Source: Lachnospiraceae bacterium UBA1251
Lineage (GTDB): Bacteria > Bacillota > Clostridia > Lachnospirales > Lachnospiraceae
Length of the DNA: 26,487 bases
Assembly (NCBI GenBank): GCA_002308255.1
Contig: DBVZ01000035.1
Span: forward strand, 1,903-28,389
Direction of reading: 5' to 3'
Of the stretch, positions 17,039 through 23,320 are shown piece by piece (the stretch's first letter is position 1; each line of letters opens with the position of its first letter). The notes beneath the pieces were generated by a model. It was not told the origin of the DNA, made no database searches, and was given only the letters and a program-made list of their open reading frames with translations. Made by a program: the position numbers and the translations under genes.

Positions 17039-17344
17039 ATGTATGCAATCATAGCGACTGGCGGAAAGCAGTACAAAGTGGAAGAGGGCGATGTCGTCCG
17101 TGTCGAGAAGCTCGGCAAGGAAGTCGGCGAAGCGGTTTCTTTCGACGATGTGCTCGCGATCGGTGATGATGCGATCAAGGTTGGCGAAGATGTCAAAGCC
17201 GCGTCCGTGGAAGGCGAAGTCGTCGAAAACGGAAAGTGGAAGAAAGTCGTCGTTTACAAGTACAAACCGAAGTCGGGATATCACAAGAAGAATGGTCACA
17301 GACAGCAGTATACAGCTGTTAAGATCACCAAGATCAATGCTTAA
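17039..17344 (+). CDS. rplU: 50S ribosomal protein L21
   Basis: L21 binds 23S rRNA early in large-subunit assembly. The 101-residue product begins MYAIIATGGKQYKVEEGD, the standard N-terminus, and ends with the basic KPKSGYHKKNGHRQQYT region. A strong AAGGAGGTG precedes it. Only 31 nt separate it from rpmA. The prp (ysxB) gene usually found between the two in Firmicutes is absent. Confidence 0.98.
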   Translation: MYAIIATGGKQYKVEEGDVVRVEKLGKEVGEAVSFDDVLAIGDDAIKVGEDVKAASVEGEVVENGKWKKVVVYKYKPKSGYHKKNGHRQQYTAVKITKINA

Positions 17345-17375
17345 AAGGTTTTCAGTAAGATAGGAGGAATAGGTC

Positions 17376-17642
17376 ATGGCTCATAAGAAGGGTGTCGGTT
17401 CGACAAAGAACGGACGTGATTCCGAGTCAAAGCGTCTTGGCGCAAAGCGCGCGGACGGACAGTTCGTGCTGGCGGGAAATATCCTGTACAGACAGCGCGG
17501 AACGCATATTCATCCGGGTCAGAACGTAGGCCGTGGCGGTGACGATACACTGTATGCGAAAGCTGACGGTGTCGTACGCTTCACAAGACTCGGAAAAGAC
17601 CGCAAACAGGTTTCTGTCATTCCGGTAGAAACTGCGGAATAA
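17376..17642 (+). CDS. rpmA: 50S ribosomal protein L27, no N-terminal extension
   Basis: L27 reaches into the peptidyl-transferase centre through its N-terminal tail. The 88-residue product starts directly at [17 protein letters not shown]. In most Firmicutes L27 is made with a short extension ending in FF-A that the protease Prp removes. Here there is no such extension: an in-frame stop (TAG at 17370-17372) lies two codons before the ATG. TAGGAGG (17361-17367) gives good spacing to this start. A strong terminator follows. Confidence 0.98.
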   Translation: MAHKKGVGSTKNGRDSESKRLGAKRADGQFVLAGNILYRQRGTHIHPGQNVGRGGDDTLYAKADGVVRFTRLGKDRKQVSVIPVETAE

Positions 17643-17658
17643 TGTAATCAAAAGATGA

Positions 17659-17699
17659 AACGGCTTCATTTTCCTCGCGGGAATGAAGCCGTTCTTTTT
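17659..17699 (+). terminator. Rho-independent terminator after rpmA
   Basis: A perfect 12-bp stem, AACGGCTTCATT (17659-17670) with AATGAAGCCGTT (17682-17693), is followed by CTTTTT. The loop can pair further through TTCC and GGG. This is the strongest terminator in the window and separates rplU-rpmA from obgE. Confidence 0.9.
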
Positions 17700-17709
17700 A
17701 AACAGCAAA

Positions 17710-17740
17710 GTGCATCGAAAGCAGGAAGATCCCGATGCAC
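17710..17740 (+). promoter_or_regulatory. Hairpin just before the obgE ribosome binding site
   Basis: GTGCATCG (17710-17717) and CGATGCAC (17733-17740) form a perfect 8-bp stem with a 15-nt purine-rich loop that contains AGGA. The obgE ribosome binding site GGAGG begins 3 bases after the stem. No T run follows, so it is not a terminator. It could influence obgE translation or protect a processed end, but no partner is known. Confidence 0.4.
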
Positions 17741-17751
17741 CGGAGGAATCC

Positions 17752-19068
17752 ATGTTTGCAGACAGAGAAAAAATCCTGATCCGCTCGGGCAAGGGCGGGG
17801 ACGGACATGTCAGCTTCAGAAGGGAAAAATATGTGCCGTCGGGCGGCCCGGACGGCGGAAACGGCGGCAAGGGCGGCGATGTCATTTTTGTCGTGGACAA
17901 AGGCATGGATACTTTGTTCACCTATAAGCATAAATACCGCTTCAGCGCGGGAGACGGAAAAGAGGGGGGCAAAGCCCGCATGACGGGTGCCGGCGGAAAA
18001 GATATCATTATCCCGGTCCCGGAAGGAACGGTCATCCGTGATTCCGCCTCCGGCAAAGTCATCGCCGATATGTCGAACGGCAATGAACGCCAGGTCATTC
18101 TCCGCGGAGGAGACGGCGGGAGAGGAAACATGAACTACGCGACCTCCCGCATGCAGGCGCCGCAGTATGCGCAGCCCGGCAGACCCGCGATGGAACTGGA
18201 AGTGATCCTTGAACTCAAGCTCGTCGCGGATGTTGGCCTCGTGGGGCTTCCGAATGCCGGCAAATCCACGTTTCTTTCAAGGACCACGAACGCAGTTCCG
18301 AAGATCGCGGACTATCCGTTCACAACGATCGAACCGTATCTCGGCGTCGTTGATTTCGGAGACGGTACAGGATTCGTCATCGCCGACATGCCCGGGCTCA
18401 TTGAGGGAGCTTCGGACGGCGCCGGACTCGGCCACCGCTTCCTTCGTCACATCGAGCGCACGAGAGTGCTTCTGCAGATCGTGGACGCGGCCGGAACCGA
18501 AGGAAGGGATCCGCTGGATGATATCCGCGTGATCCGTGAAGAGCTCCGGAAATACGGCGGCATGGAGGAAAAACCCCTGATTATCGCGGCTAATAAAGTC
18601 GATTCCATTCCGGAGGGCGATGACATTCTGGAACGGATCCGCGCGGAATATGAAAATGAGAACTGCCGAGTATTTGCCATTTCCGCGGCAACGGGAGAGG
18701 GCGTTAAGGAACTTCTCCGTTACATCTACGAAGTATTGAAGACTGCGCCGAAAGCAGTCGTTTTCGAGCAGGAATTCTTCCCGGAGGATGTTCTCATCAC
18801 GGAGGATCTTCCCTATACCATCGAGATCAAGCACGGCAAAACGGACGAATATATCGTGGAAGGACCGAAGATCGAGAAGATGCTCGGATATACCAATCTC
18901 GAGAGCGAGAAAGGCTTTGCCTATTTCCAGCGCTTCCTTCATAAGACAGGCATCATCGACGACCTGAAAGCGAAGGGAATTCAGGAAGGCGATACGGTCC
19001 GCATGTACGGACATGCTTTTGAATATTACGAAGAAGGCGACAAAGCAGAAAGAGAGGATCTATCATGA
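17752..19068 (+). CDS. obgE: GTPase Obg (ObgE/CgtA)
   Basis: Obg is an essential GTPase of 50S assembly and stress control. The ATG at 17752 is chosen because GGAGG stands just before it; the frame is open further upstream but that part overlaps the rpmA terminator. The 438-residue protein has three domains: the glycine-rich Obg fold (1-158, GKGGDGHVSFRREKYVPSGG), the G domain with GLPNAGKST (about 165-173), DMPGLIEGA and NKVDS, and a C-terminal OCT domain (EIKHGKTDEYIVEGPKIEKM). It overlaps yhbY by 4 nt (ATGA). Confidence 0.97.
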   Translation: MFADREKILIRSGKGGDGHVSFRREKYVPSGGPDGGNGGKGGDVIFVVDKGMDTLFTYKHKYRFSAGDGKEGGKARMTGAGGKDIIIPVPEGTVIRDSASGKVIADMSNGNERQVILRGGDGGRGNMNYATSRMQAPQYAQPGRPAMELEVILELKLVADVGLVGLPNAGKSTFLSRTTNAVPKIADYPFTTIEPYLGVVDFGDGTGFVIADMPGLIEGASDGAGLGHRFLRHIERTRVLLQIVDAAGTEGRDPLDDIRVIREELRKYGGMEEKPLIIAANKVDSIPEGDDILERIRAEYENENCRVFAISAATGEGVKELLRYIYEVLKTAPKAVVFEQEFFPEDVLITEDLPYTIEIKHGKTDEYIVEGPKIEKMLGYTNLESEKGFAYFQRFLHKTGIIDDLKAKGIQEGDTVRMYGHAFEYYEEGDKAEREDLS

Positions 19069-19367
19069 CAAGCAAAGAACGGGCATATCTGCGTTCCCAG
19101 GCGCAGCTCCTCGAACCGGTCGTGCAGATCGGCCGGGACGGACTCAATCCCGACTGCACGAGGAATACCGATGAAGCTCTCACCGCGAGAGAGCTGGTCA
19201 AGGTCAATGTACAGCGGAACTGCCTGACTCCCGTGAGGGAAATAGCGGAAACGCTGTCGGAGCGCACCCGGTCCCAGATCGTTCAGGTGATCGGCCGGAA
19301 ATTTGTCCTTTACCGCTACAGTTCCACGAAAAAGAACCATGTCCCCTTAAAGAAAGAGTCGGATTAA
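19065..19367 (+). CDS. yhbY: YhbY-family RNA-binding protein (CRM domain)
   Basis: This 100-residue protein is a single CRM domain of the kind that joins pre-50S particles. The block LRSQAQLLEPVVQIGRDGL followed by ALTARELVKVNV is the family core. It starts inside the obgE stop (ATGA), so its translation is coupled to Obg, with which it shares a role in large-subunit assembly. Confidence 0.93.
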   Translation: MTSKERAYLRSQAQLLEPVVQIGRDGLNPDCTRNTDEALTARELVKVNVQRNCLTPVREIAETLSERTRSQIVQVIGRKFVLYRYSSTKKNHVPLKKESD

Positions 19368-19398
19368 CCGCTGCGGCATTCCGGAAAGCGAGGTTCGT

Positions 19399-20016
19399 AT
19401 GATACGAAAAAAAGTCGGCATCATGGGAGGCACTTTCGACCCGATCCATATCGGACACCTGATCCTCGGAGAAGCTGCTTTCGAGCAGTATTCACTGGAT
19501 AAAGTCCTTTTCATGCCTGCCGGGAGACCCCCTTTCAAAGAAGGCCGGAAAGGCATGGCATCCAACGAACAGAGAACGGAAATGGTCCGGCTCGCTATCG
19601 CCTCCAATCCGCATTTCGAGCTGTGTCTTCTGGAAATGAACGATGACGGCATGAGCTATACCTACCGTACGCTTGAGCGTCTGAAAGAAGAAAATCCGGA
19701 TACGGACTATTATTTTATCATGGGAGCGGATTCCCTGATGTATTTCGATACCTGGATGAATCCCCAGCGGATCGCAGACGCCGCGATCATCGTAGTTGCG
19801 ACCCGAAATCATATGCCGCAGGAATCTCTGAATGAAAAAATGAAACAGCTCTCGGAAAAATTCAGCGCCTCGATCCGGAAACTCGAAACGCCGAATCTTG
19901 ATATCTCCTCCAGCCAGATCCGGGAATGGATCTCGCAGGGCAGGGGCATCCAGTATTACGTGCCTGATCCGGAGATACAGTATATCGAAGAGCAGCAGCT
20001 TTACCGTGAGATCTGA
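19399..20016 (+). CDS. nadD: Nicotinate-nucleotide adenylyltransferase
   Basis: NadD converts nicotinate mononucleotide to deamido-NAD in NAD synthesis. The 205-residue protein has GGTFDPIHIGHL, the nucleotidyltransferase HxGH motif, near the N-terminus, then FIMGADSLMYFDTW in the middle and the second ATP motif DISSSQIREWISQG. Length is standard. GCGAGG before the ATG is a modest ribosome binding site. It stands next to yqeK, the usual arrangement in Firmicutes. Confidence 0.96.
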   Translation: MIRKKVGIMGGTFDPIHIGHLILGEAAFEQYSLDKVLFMPAGRPPFKEGRKGMASNEQRTEMVRLAIASNPHFELCLLEMNDDGMSYTYRTLERLKEENPDTDYYFIMGADSLMYFDTWMNPQRIADAAIIVVATRNHMPQESLNEKMKQLSEKFSASIRKLETPNLDISSSQIREWISQGRGIQYYVPDPEIQYIEEQQLYREI

Positions 20017-20036
20017 CGGAAGGAAAAACATACTAA

Positions 20037-20654
20037 ATGGGAAAACAGACAGCAGACAGAATGGACGAGATCGATGAAGCCCTCCGGAAGATCCTTCCAC
20101 GCAAAAGATACCGTCATTCGCAGGGTGTCCGATTTACTTCGGCAGCACTCGCGATGGCGCACGGAGCGGATATTGCAAAGGCTGAACTTGCAGGACTCCT
20201 GCACGACTGTGCCAAAAGCATGACTGATAAGGAGCTGTACAGAACCTGCAGAAAGAATAATATCGCCCTTTCGGAATCGGAAGAGCGGAATCCAGCCCTG
20301 ATCCACGCCAAAGCAGGGGCTTTCTTTTCCCGGGAGCGCTATAAGATCGATGATGAAGAAGTTATTTCCGCAATCCGTTATCACACGACCGGCAGAGCAG
20401 GAATGACAGATCTTGAAAAGATCGTATTTACGGCGGATTATATCGAGCCGATGCGGTTCAAATCCGTTCATCTTCCGGAGATTCGGAAGACTGCATTTTC
20501 CGATCTAGACGAATGTGTTTATATGATTTTAGACGATACCCTCAATTATTTAGCGAATTCAACAAAGGATATCGACAAAACGACGGCGGAAGCGTATAAT
20601 TTTTACAAAGAAATTCATGACCGAAAAAACAGCCATTCGGAGGATGTTTCATGA
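20037..20654 (+). CDS. yqeK: YqeK-family HD-domain hydrolase
   Basis: YqeK proteins hydrolyse dinucleoside tetraphosphates (Ap4A) and act in stress physiology. The 205-residue product has the HD metal-binding set: RHSQGV (His27), AGLLHDCAK (His56-Asp57) and IVFTADYIEP with a late Asp. The gene follows nadD by 20 nt and its stop overlaps the rsfS start as ATGA. In many Clostridia a LytR-CpsA-Psr gene sits between yqeK and rsfS; it is absent here. Confidence 0.93.
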   Translation: MGKQTADRMDEIDEALRKILPRKRYRHSQGVRFTSAALAMAHGADIAKAELAGLLHDCAKSMTDKELYRTCRKNNIALSESEERNPALIHAKAGAFFSRERYKIDDEEVISAIRYHTTGRAGMTDLEKIVFTADYIEPMRFKSVHLPEIRKTAFSDLDECVYMILDDTLNYLANSTKDIDKTTAEAYNFYKEIHDRKNSHSEDVS

Positions 20655-21019
20655 ACAATGCAGAAAGCAAAAAGAAAGCAGCAATAGTGTGCCGTGCCGT
20701 AGAAGAGAAGAAGGGTCTTGATCTGAAAGTCATAGAGATCGCGGAGATCTCCACACTCGCGGATTACTTCATCATTTCAAGCGGCAGCAACGAGAATCAG
20801 GTTCAGGCGATCATCGACAGCGTCGACGAGATGATGTCCAGAGCGGGTTATGAGCCGAGACACACGGAAGGAAAGAGCCCCACGCAGTGGATGCTTCTCG
20901 ATTATGGTGATGTTGTGGTCCATATCTTCAACGAAGAAGGACGTTCTTTCTATGATCTGGAACATATCTGGCGCGACGGAAAGGAAATCGATCCTGTGTC
21001 GCTGGTGCAGGAAGAATAA
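20651..21019 (+). CDS. rsfS: Ribosomal silencing factor RsfS
   Basis: RsfS binds L14 and prevents the joining of subunits when nutrients are low. The 122-residue product has the family features: KGLDLKVIEIAEISTLADYFIISSGSNENQVQAI and GYEPRHTEGKSPTQWMLLDYGDVVVHIF. It overlaps yqeK by 4 nt and is the last plus-strand gene of the window, closed by a two-way terminator. Confidence 0.96.
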   Translation: MNNAESKKKAAIVCRAVEEKKGLDLKVIEIAEISTLADYFIISSGSNENQVQAIIDSVDEMMSRAGYEPRHTEGKSPTQWMLLDYGDVVVHIFNEEGRSFYDLEHIWRDGKEIDPVSLVQEE

Positions 21020-21040
21020 TTGCCGCTTATGCATTTATGC

Positions 21041-21068
21041 AAAAAGGAGCCTTAAAGGCTCCTTTTTT
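21041..21068. terminator. Bidirectional terminator between rsfS and the MATE gene
   Basis: AAAAAGGAGCC (21041-21051), loop TTAAA, GGCTCC (21057-21062), TTTTTT (21063-21068). The T run serves the plus strand and the A run serves the minus strand. It lies between convergent genes: rsfS ends at 21019 and the minus-strand MATE gene ends at 21073. Confidence 0.9.
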
Positions 21069-21072
21069 GATA

Positions 21073-22830
21073 TCAGATCGTCAGTGTCAGATTGTTGAGT
21101 CCGAGTGAACTGACATAATTGGCGTCTTTGACCATGTTCATGATCATCCGGATGCCGATATGGGAAGTGGGATCGTCTGACTTGTGCAGGTCCATGTAAG
21201 AGACCGGATCAAAATTGACGCAGTTGTCCCGAAGGCGGATCAGTCCTTCGTTATCCTTGAACATGATACGGATATTGATCACATGATTTTTAATATGGTC
21301 TTTTGTGAAACCGTGCTTGACGATGTTCGCCGCCATTTCCTCTATACACAGGGCGATCAGCATGCTCGTGCGCGGATCCTTGCCTTTCGACCGGCAGAAT
21401 TCCGCCGCGTGCCCGGAGGCTTCGATCACTTCTTCGATGCTGCGGACATTGATATCGATCCGATCGCTGTCCTGTGCACCGGCTTCTTCGGAGAGAAGAG
21501 CATAGTCTTTGACAGAGATGCTGCATTTCCGATTCCTTTTCCAGACGATGCACGACACGATGAGGAGCGTGAGTATTTCCCCGAGCAGCCACGAAAACCA
21601 TACGCCTTCGGTCCCCATGAGGCGGCTCATGACAAACGCGACGGCAATTTTTGAAAACAGACTCTGGGTCGGTGAGATGATATTTGTCAGATGCGTTTTG
21701 CCGGTGCCCTGATAAAAATTCTTGAAAGAGGTGTTCAAAGAGCAGAAGGGCAGGCTCAGAGAGAACAGTCTGGTGCCTGCGGCAGCCATGCTGACGGCGC
21801 TGGGATTATCCGTGAGGAACATGCCGACCATCTGCGGCGCGGCGATCAGCGTGACCGCGGTGACGGCAGCATTCAGAACAATACAGTAAAACAGCATCGT
21901 ACGGACGATACTGTAAAGCGACTCCAGGTCCTTATCGCTGTAGAACATGGATGAGAGCATCAGAGCCACGGAACCGATGCCGGCGCCGAAGCAGTAGCAG
22001 ATATTGGCGATCGTGTTAATGACGGAATAAGCGGCGACCGCTGTGTTGTGACCGACAGAAAGAAGGATCTGATTCATCAGGTAGACGAGCAGAACGGTCG
22101 CGGCCTGATTGAGCATGGTGGGAACTCCGTGTTTTAAGAGTTCTCTGAACATACTGAAACGGACCGATCTCAGCTTCATCCGGAACATGCACTTTTTGGT
22201 CAGGAAATAGGAACCGCCGATCACCAGTGCAATATAGTAACTCAGGCTGGAAGCGAGTCCCATGCCGAATGTGCCGCCTTTGAAAACAAAAACATTGAGC
22301 AGATCGAAAATAATGTCCGATATCGTCATAACGCCTACCGCAGCGGCCAGTCTCACTCCTTTGCCGGACATCTGAAGGAACGGCACCATCGTCTGCGCGA
22401 GCAGAAATGCCGGTGCACAGACAATAAACCCGGTGAGATAGTCTTTTGTAAGCGTAAATACGGTATTCTCAGGGCCTGGAACTCCCGCGCCGAGCGCCGT
22501 ACAGATCGGGGACGCAAACAGAATGATCAGGAAAAAGCCCAGAAATCCGACACCCGCTGCAAGCGTTATGGCGGCCGAGTAGCAGGTATCGGTCCCCTCA
22601 CGGTCGCCTCTGCCCATGGTCTTGCCGCACTGGACCTGAATACCGGCCGTGAGCATGCTCCCAAACGCCGCAAAGATCAGAAGAATGGGATTTGTGAGAC
22701 CGTAAGCCGTCATGGCGTCCGAACCGAGGAACCGGCCTATCATGATACTGTCCACGAACATGCAGATCATGACGGTGAGAGCAGAGAGAATCTGGGTCAG
22801 CAGCATTTGCCGGAATAATCTTTTAATCAT
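21073..22830 (-). CDS. MATE-family efflux transporter fused to a C-terminal GHKL (RsbW-like) ATP-binding domain
   Basis: Residues 1-440 or so form a hydrophobic MATE transporter with about 12 membrane helices, of the kind that exports drugs or metabolites in exchange for Na+ or H+. The last 130 residues (about 456-585) match HATPase_c_2 domains related to anti-sigma factor kinases: N-box CIEEMAANIVKHG (Glu497/498, Asn502), a D-box variant LRDNCVNFDP (Asp535) where Gly is replaced by Cys, and GIRMIM in place of a standard Gly-rich lid. The domain may therefore bind ATP weakly or serve as a sensor. The ATG at 22830 has a poor ribosome binding site. It has its own promoter and is convergent with rsfS. 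Confidence 0.87.
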   Translation of the reverse strand: MIKRLFRQMLLTQILSALTVMICMFVDSIMIGRFLGSDAMTAYGLTNPILLIFAAFGSMLTAGIQVQCGKTMGRGDREGTDTCYSAAITLAAGVGFLGFFLIILFASPICTALGAGVPGPENTVFTLTKDYLTGFIVCAPAFLLAQTMVPFLQMSGKGVRLAAAVGVMTISDIIFDLLNVFVFKGGTFGMGLASSLSYYIALVIGGSYFLTKKCMFRMKLRSVRFSMFRELLKHGVPTMLNQAATVLLVYLMNQILLSVGHNTAVAAYSVINTIANICYCFGAGIGSVALMLSSMFYSDKDLESLYSIVRTMLFYCIVLNAAVTAVTLIAAPQMVGMFLTDNPSAVSMAAAGTRLFSLSLPFCSLNTSFKNFYQGTGKTHLTNIISPTQSLFSKIAVAFVMSRLMGTEGVWFSWLLGEILTLLIVSCIVWKRNRKCSISVKDYALLSEEAGAQDSDRIDINVRSIEEVIEASGHAAEFCRSKGKDPRTSMLIALCIEEMAANIVKHGFTKDHIKNHVINIRIMFKDNEGLIRLRDNCVNFDPVSYMDLHKSDDPTSHIGIRMIMNMVKDANYVSSLGLNNLTLTI

Positions 22831-22886
22831 ATGTTCATTACCCGCGCTGTTTTTTCAAACGTTGTTTCTGTTTGGATTTCTTTATC

Positions 22887-22915
22887 ATCATATCTGTAAT
22901 TCTTTAATTCTTCAA
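22887..22915 (-). promoter_or_regulatory. Promoter for the MATE-GHKL gene
   Basis: On the minus strand TTGAAG (22915-22910) and TATGAT (22892-22887) are exactly 17 nt apart. Transcription would begin around 22880, some 50 nt before the ATG. A perfect inverted repeat ends 9 nt upstream of the -35 box, a suitable place for an activator or other regulator. Confidence 0.65.
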
Positions 22916-22923
22916 GCCGAAAT

Positions 22924-22967
22924 AATATAGGAAACGATTTCAGCATTAAGAATTCGTTTCCTATATT
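22924..22967. repeat. Perfect 14-bp inverted repeat upstream of the MATE promoter (dyad 1)
   Basis: AATATAGGAAACGA (22924-22937) and TCGTTTCCTATATT (22954-22967) are exact inverse complements separated by 16 nt. There is no T run, so it is not a terminator. It lies immediately upstream of the MATE -35 box and overlaps the stop of a small minus-strand ORF. It could be an operator or an RNA stem. Confidence 0.8.
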
Positions 22968-23029
22968 GAATCAAGATTGGATGATGGGGAGAGTACCGTA
23001 TTTTCCTGCATTTTTGACTGTATACCCAT
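22961..23029 (-). other. Possible 22-codon small ORF with a ribosome binding site (unproven)
   Basis: An ATG at 23029 (minus strand) follows GGAGGGAGG, with the first GGAGG 5 nt before it, and reads 22 codons to a TAG at 22963-22961. The peptide starts MGIQSKMQEN and ends SNLDSI. It resembles nothing I can name and has no hydrophobic segment. It lies exactly between two inverted repeats of equal geometry. No clear promoter is seen upstream. It may be chance, a leader peptide or a remnant. Confidence 0.2.
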
Positions 23030-23038
23030 ACCTCCCTC

Positions 23039-23082
23039 CATATATCTATTCGCCAAATCCATGTTTTACGAATAGATATATG
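23039..23082. repeat. Perfect 14-bp inverted repeat (dyad 2)
   Basis: CATATATCTATTCG (23039-23052) and CGAATAGATATATG (23069-23082) are exact inverse complements with a 16-nt spacer, the same arm and spacer lengths as dyad 1, whose centre is 115 bp away. No T run follows. On the minus strand it ends just before the GGAGGGAGG of the small ORF. Confidence 0.8.
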
Positions 23083-23110
23083 TGTTTTTACGCATAGATG
23101 GCGCCAAAAA

Positions 23111-23132
23111 TGTGGATAACTCCTGTGGATAC
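23111..23132 (-). promoter_or_regulatory. Tandem DnaA-box pair
   Basis: TGTGGATAA (23111-23119) is the exact complement of the DnaA box TTATCCACA, and TGTGGATAC (23124-23132) differs from it at one base. They are in the same orientation, 13 bp apart. A long A/T-rich tract lies on the side of higher coordinates. No dnaA, dnaN or rpmH is near, so this is more likely a DnaA-titration or regulatory site than the chromosomal origin. Confidence 0.5.
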
Positions 23133-23249
23133 CACTTTCGTGCCTGTCGCAAAGCCTTTACACAGCAAAACAACAAATCAATAAAAATGAAAATAATTAA
23201 TTTATAAAAAACAGTATGAATGATTAACAGTGCAAAAAAAAAATTAAAA
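23133..23249. other. AT-rich non-coding tract
   Basis: From about 23165 the sequence is dominated by A and T, including runs such as ATAATTAATTTATAAAAAAC and a run of ten A. I see no gene or convincing promoter in it. It lies between the DnaA-box pair and the terminator of the hydrogenase operon and would melt easily. Confidence 0.5.
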
Positions 23250-23278
23250 CAAAAAATGCATCCCTTTCGGAATGCATT
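23250..23278 (-). terminator. Rho-independent terminator of the hydrogenase-type operon
   Basis: Read on the minus strand, AATGCATTCC (23278-23269) pairs with GGATGCATT (23263-23255), with one bulge and a GAAAG loop, and runs into TTTTTTG. It lies 43 nt after the stop of the polyferredoxin gene. A run of ten T follows about 6 nt later. Confidence 0.8.
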
Positions 23279-23320
23279 CTTTGTTTCGAATACAGATGCT
23301 TTTATCTGTTTATCAGCGGA

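Noticed and set aside
17683..17751. Longer N-terminus for Obg
   Set aside because: It would begin within the rpmA terminator stem and adds residues not found in Obg. The ATG at 17752 has an ideal ribosome binding site.
23014..23046. Plus-strand promoter with TTGACT
   Set aside because: The -35 box is good, but no -10 box lies at 16-18 nt, and no plus-strand gene follows.
23039..23249. Chromosomal origin of replication
   Set aside because: DnaA boxes and an AT-rich tract are present, but only two good boxes are visible and dnaA, dnaN, rpmH and gyr genes are absent. I keep it as a DnaA-box pair only.
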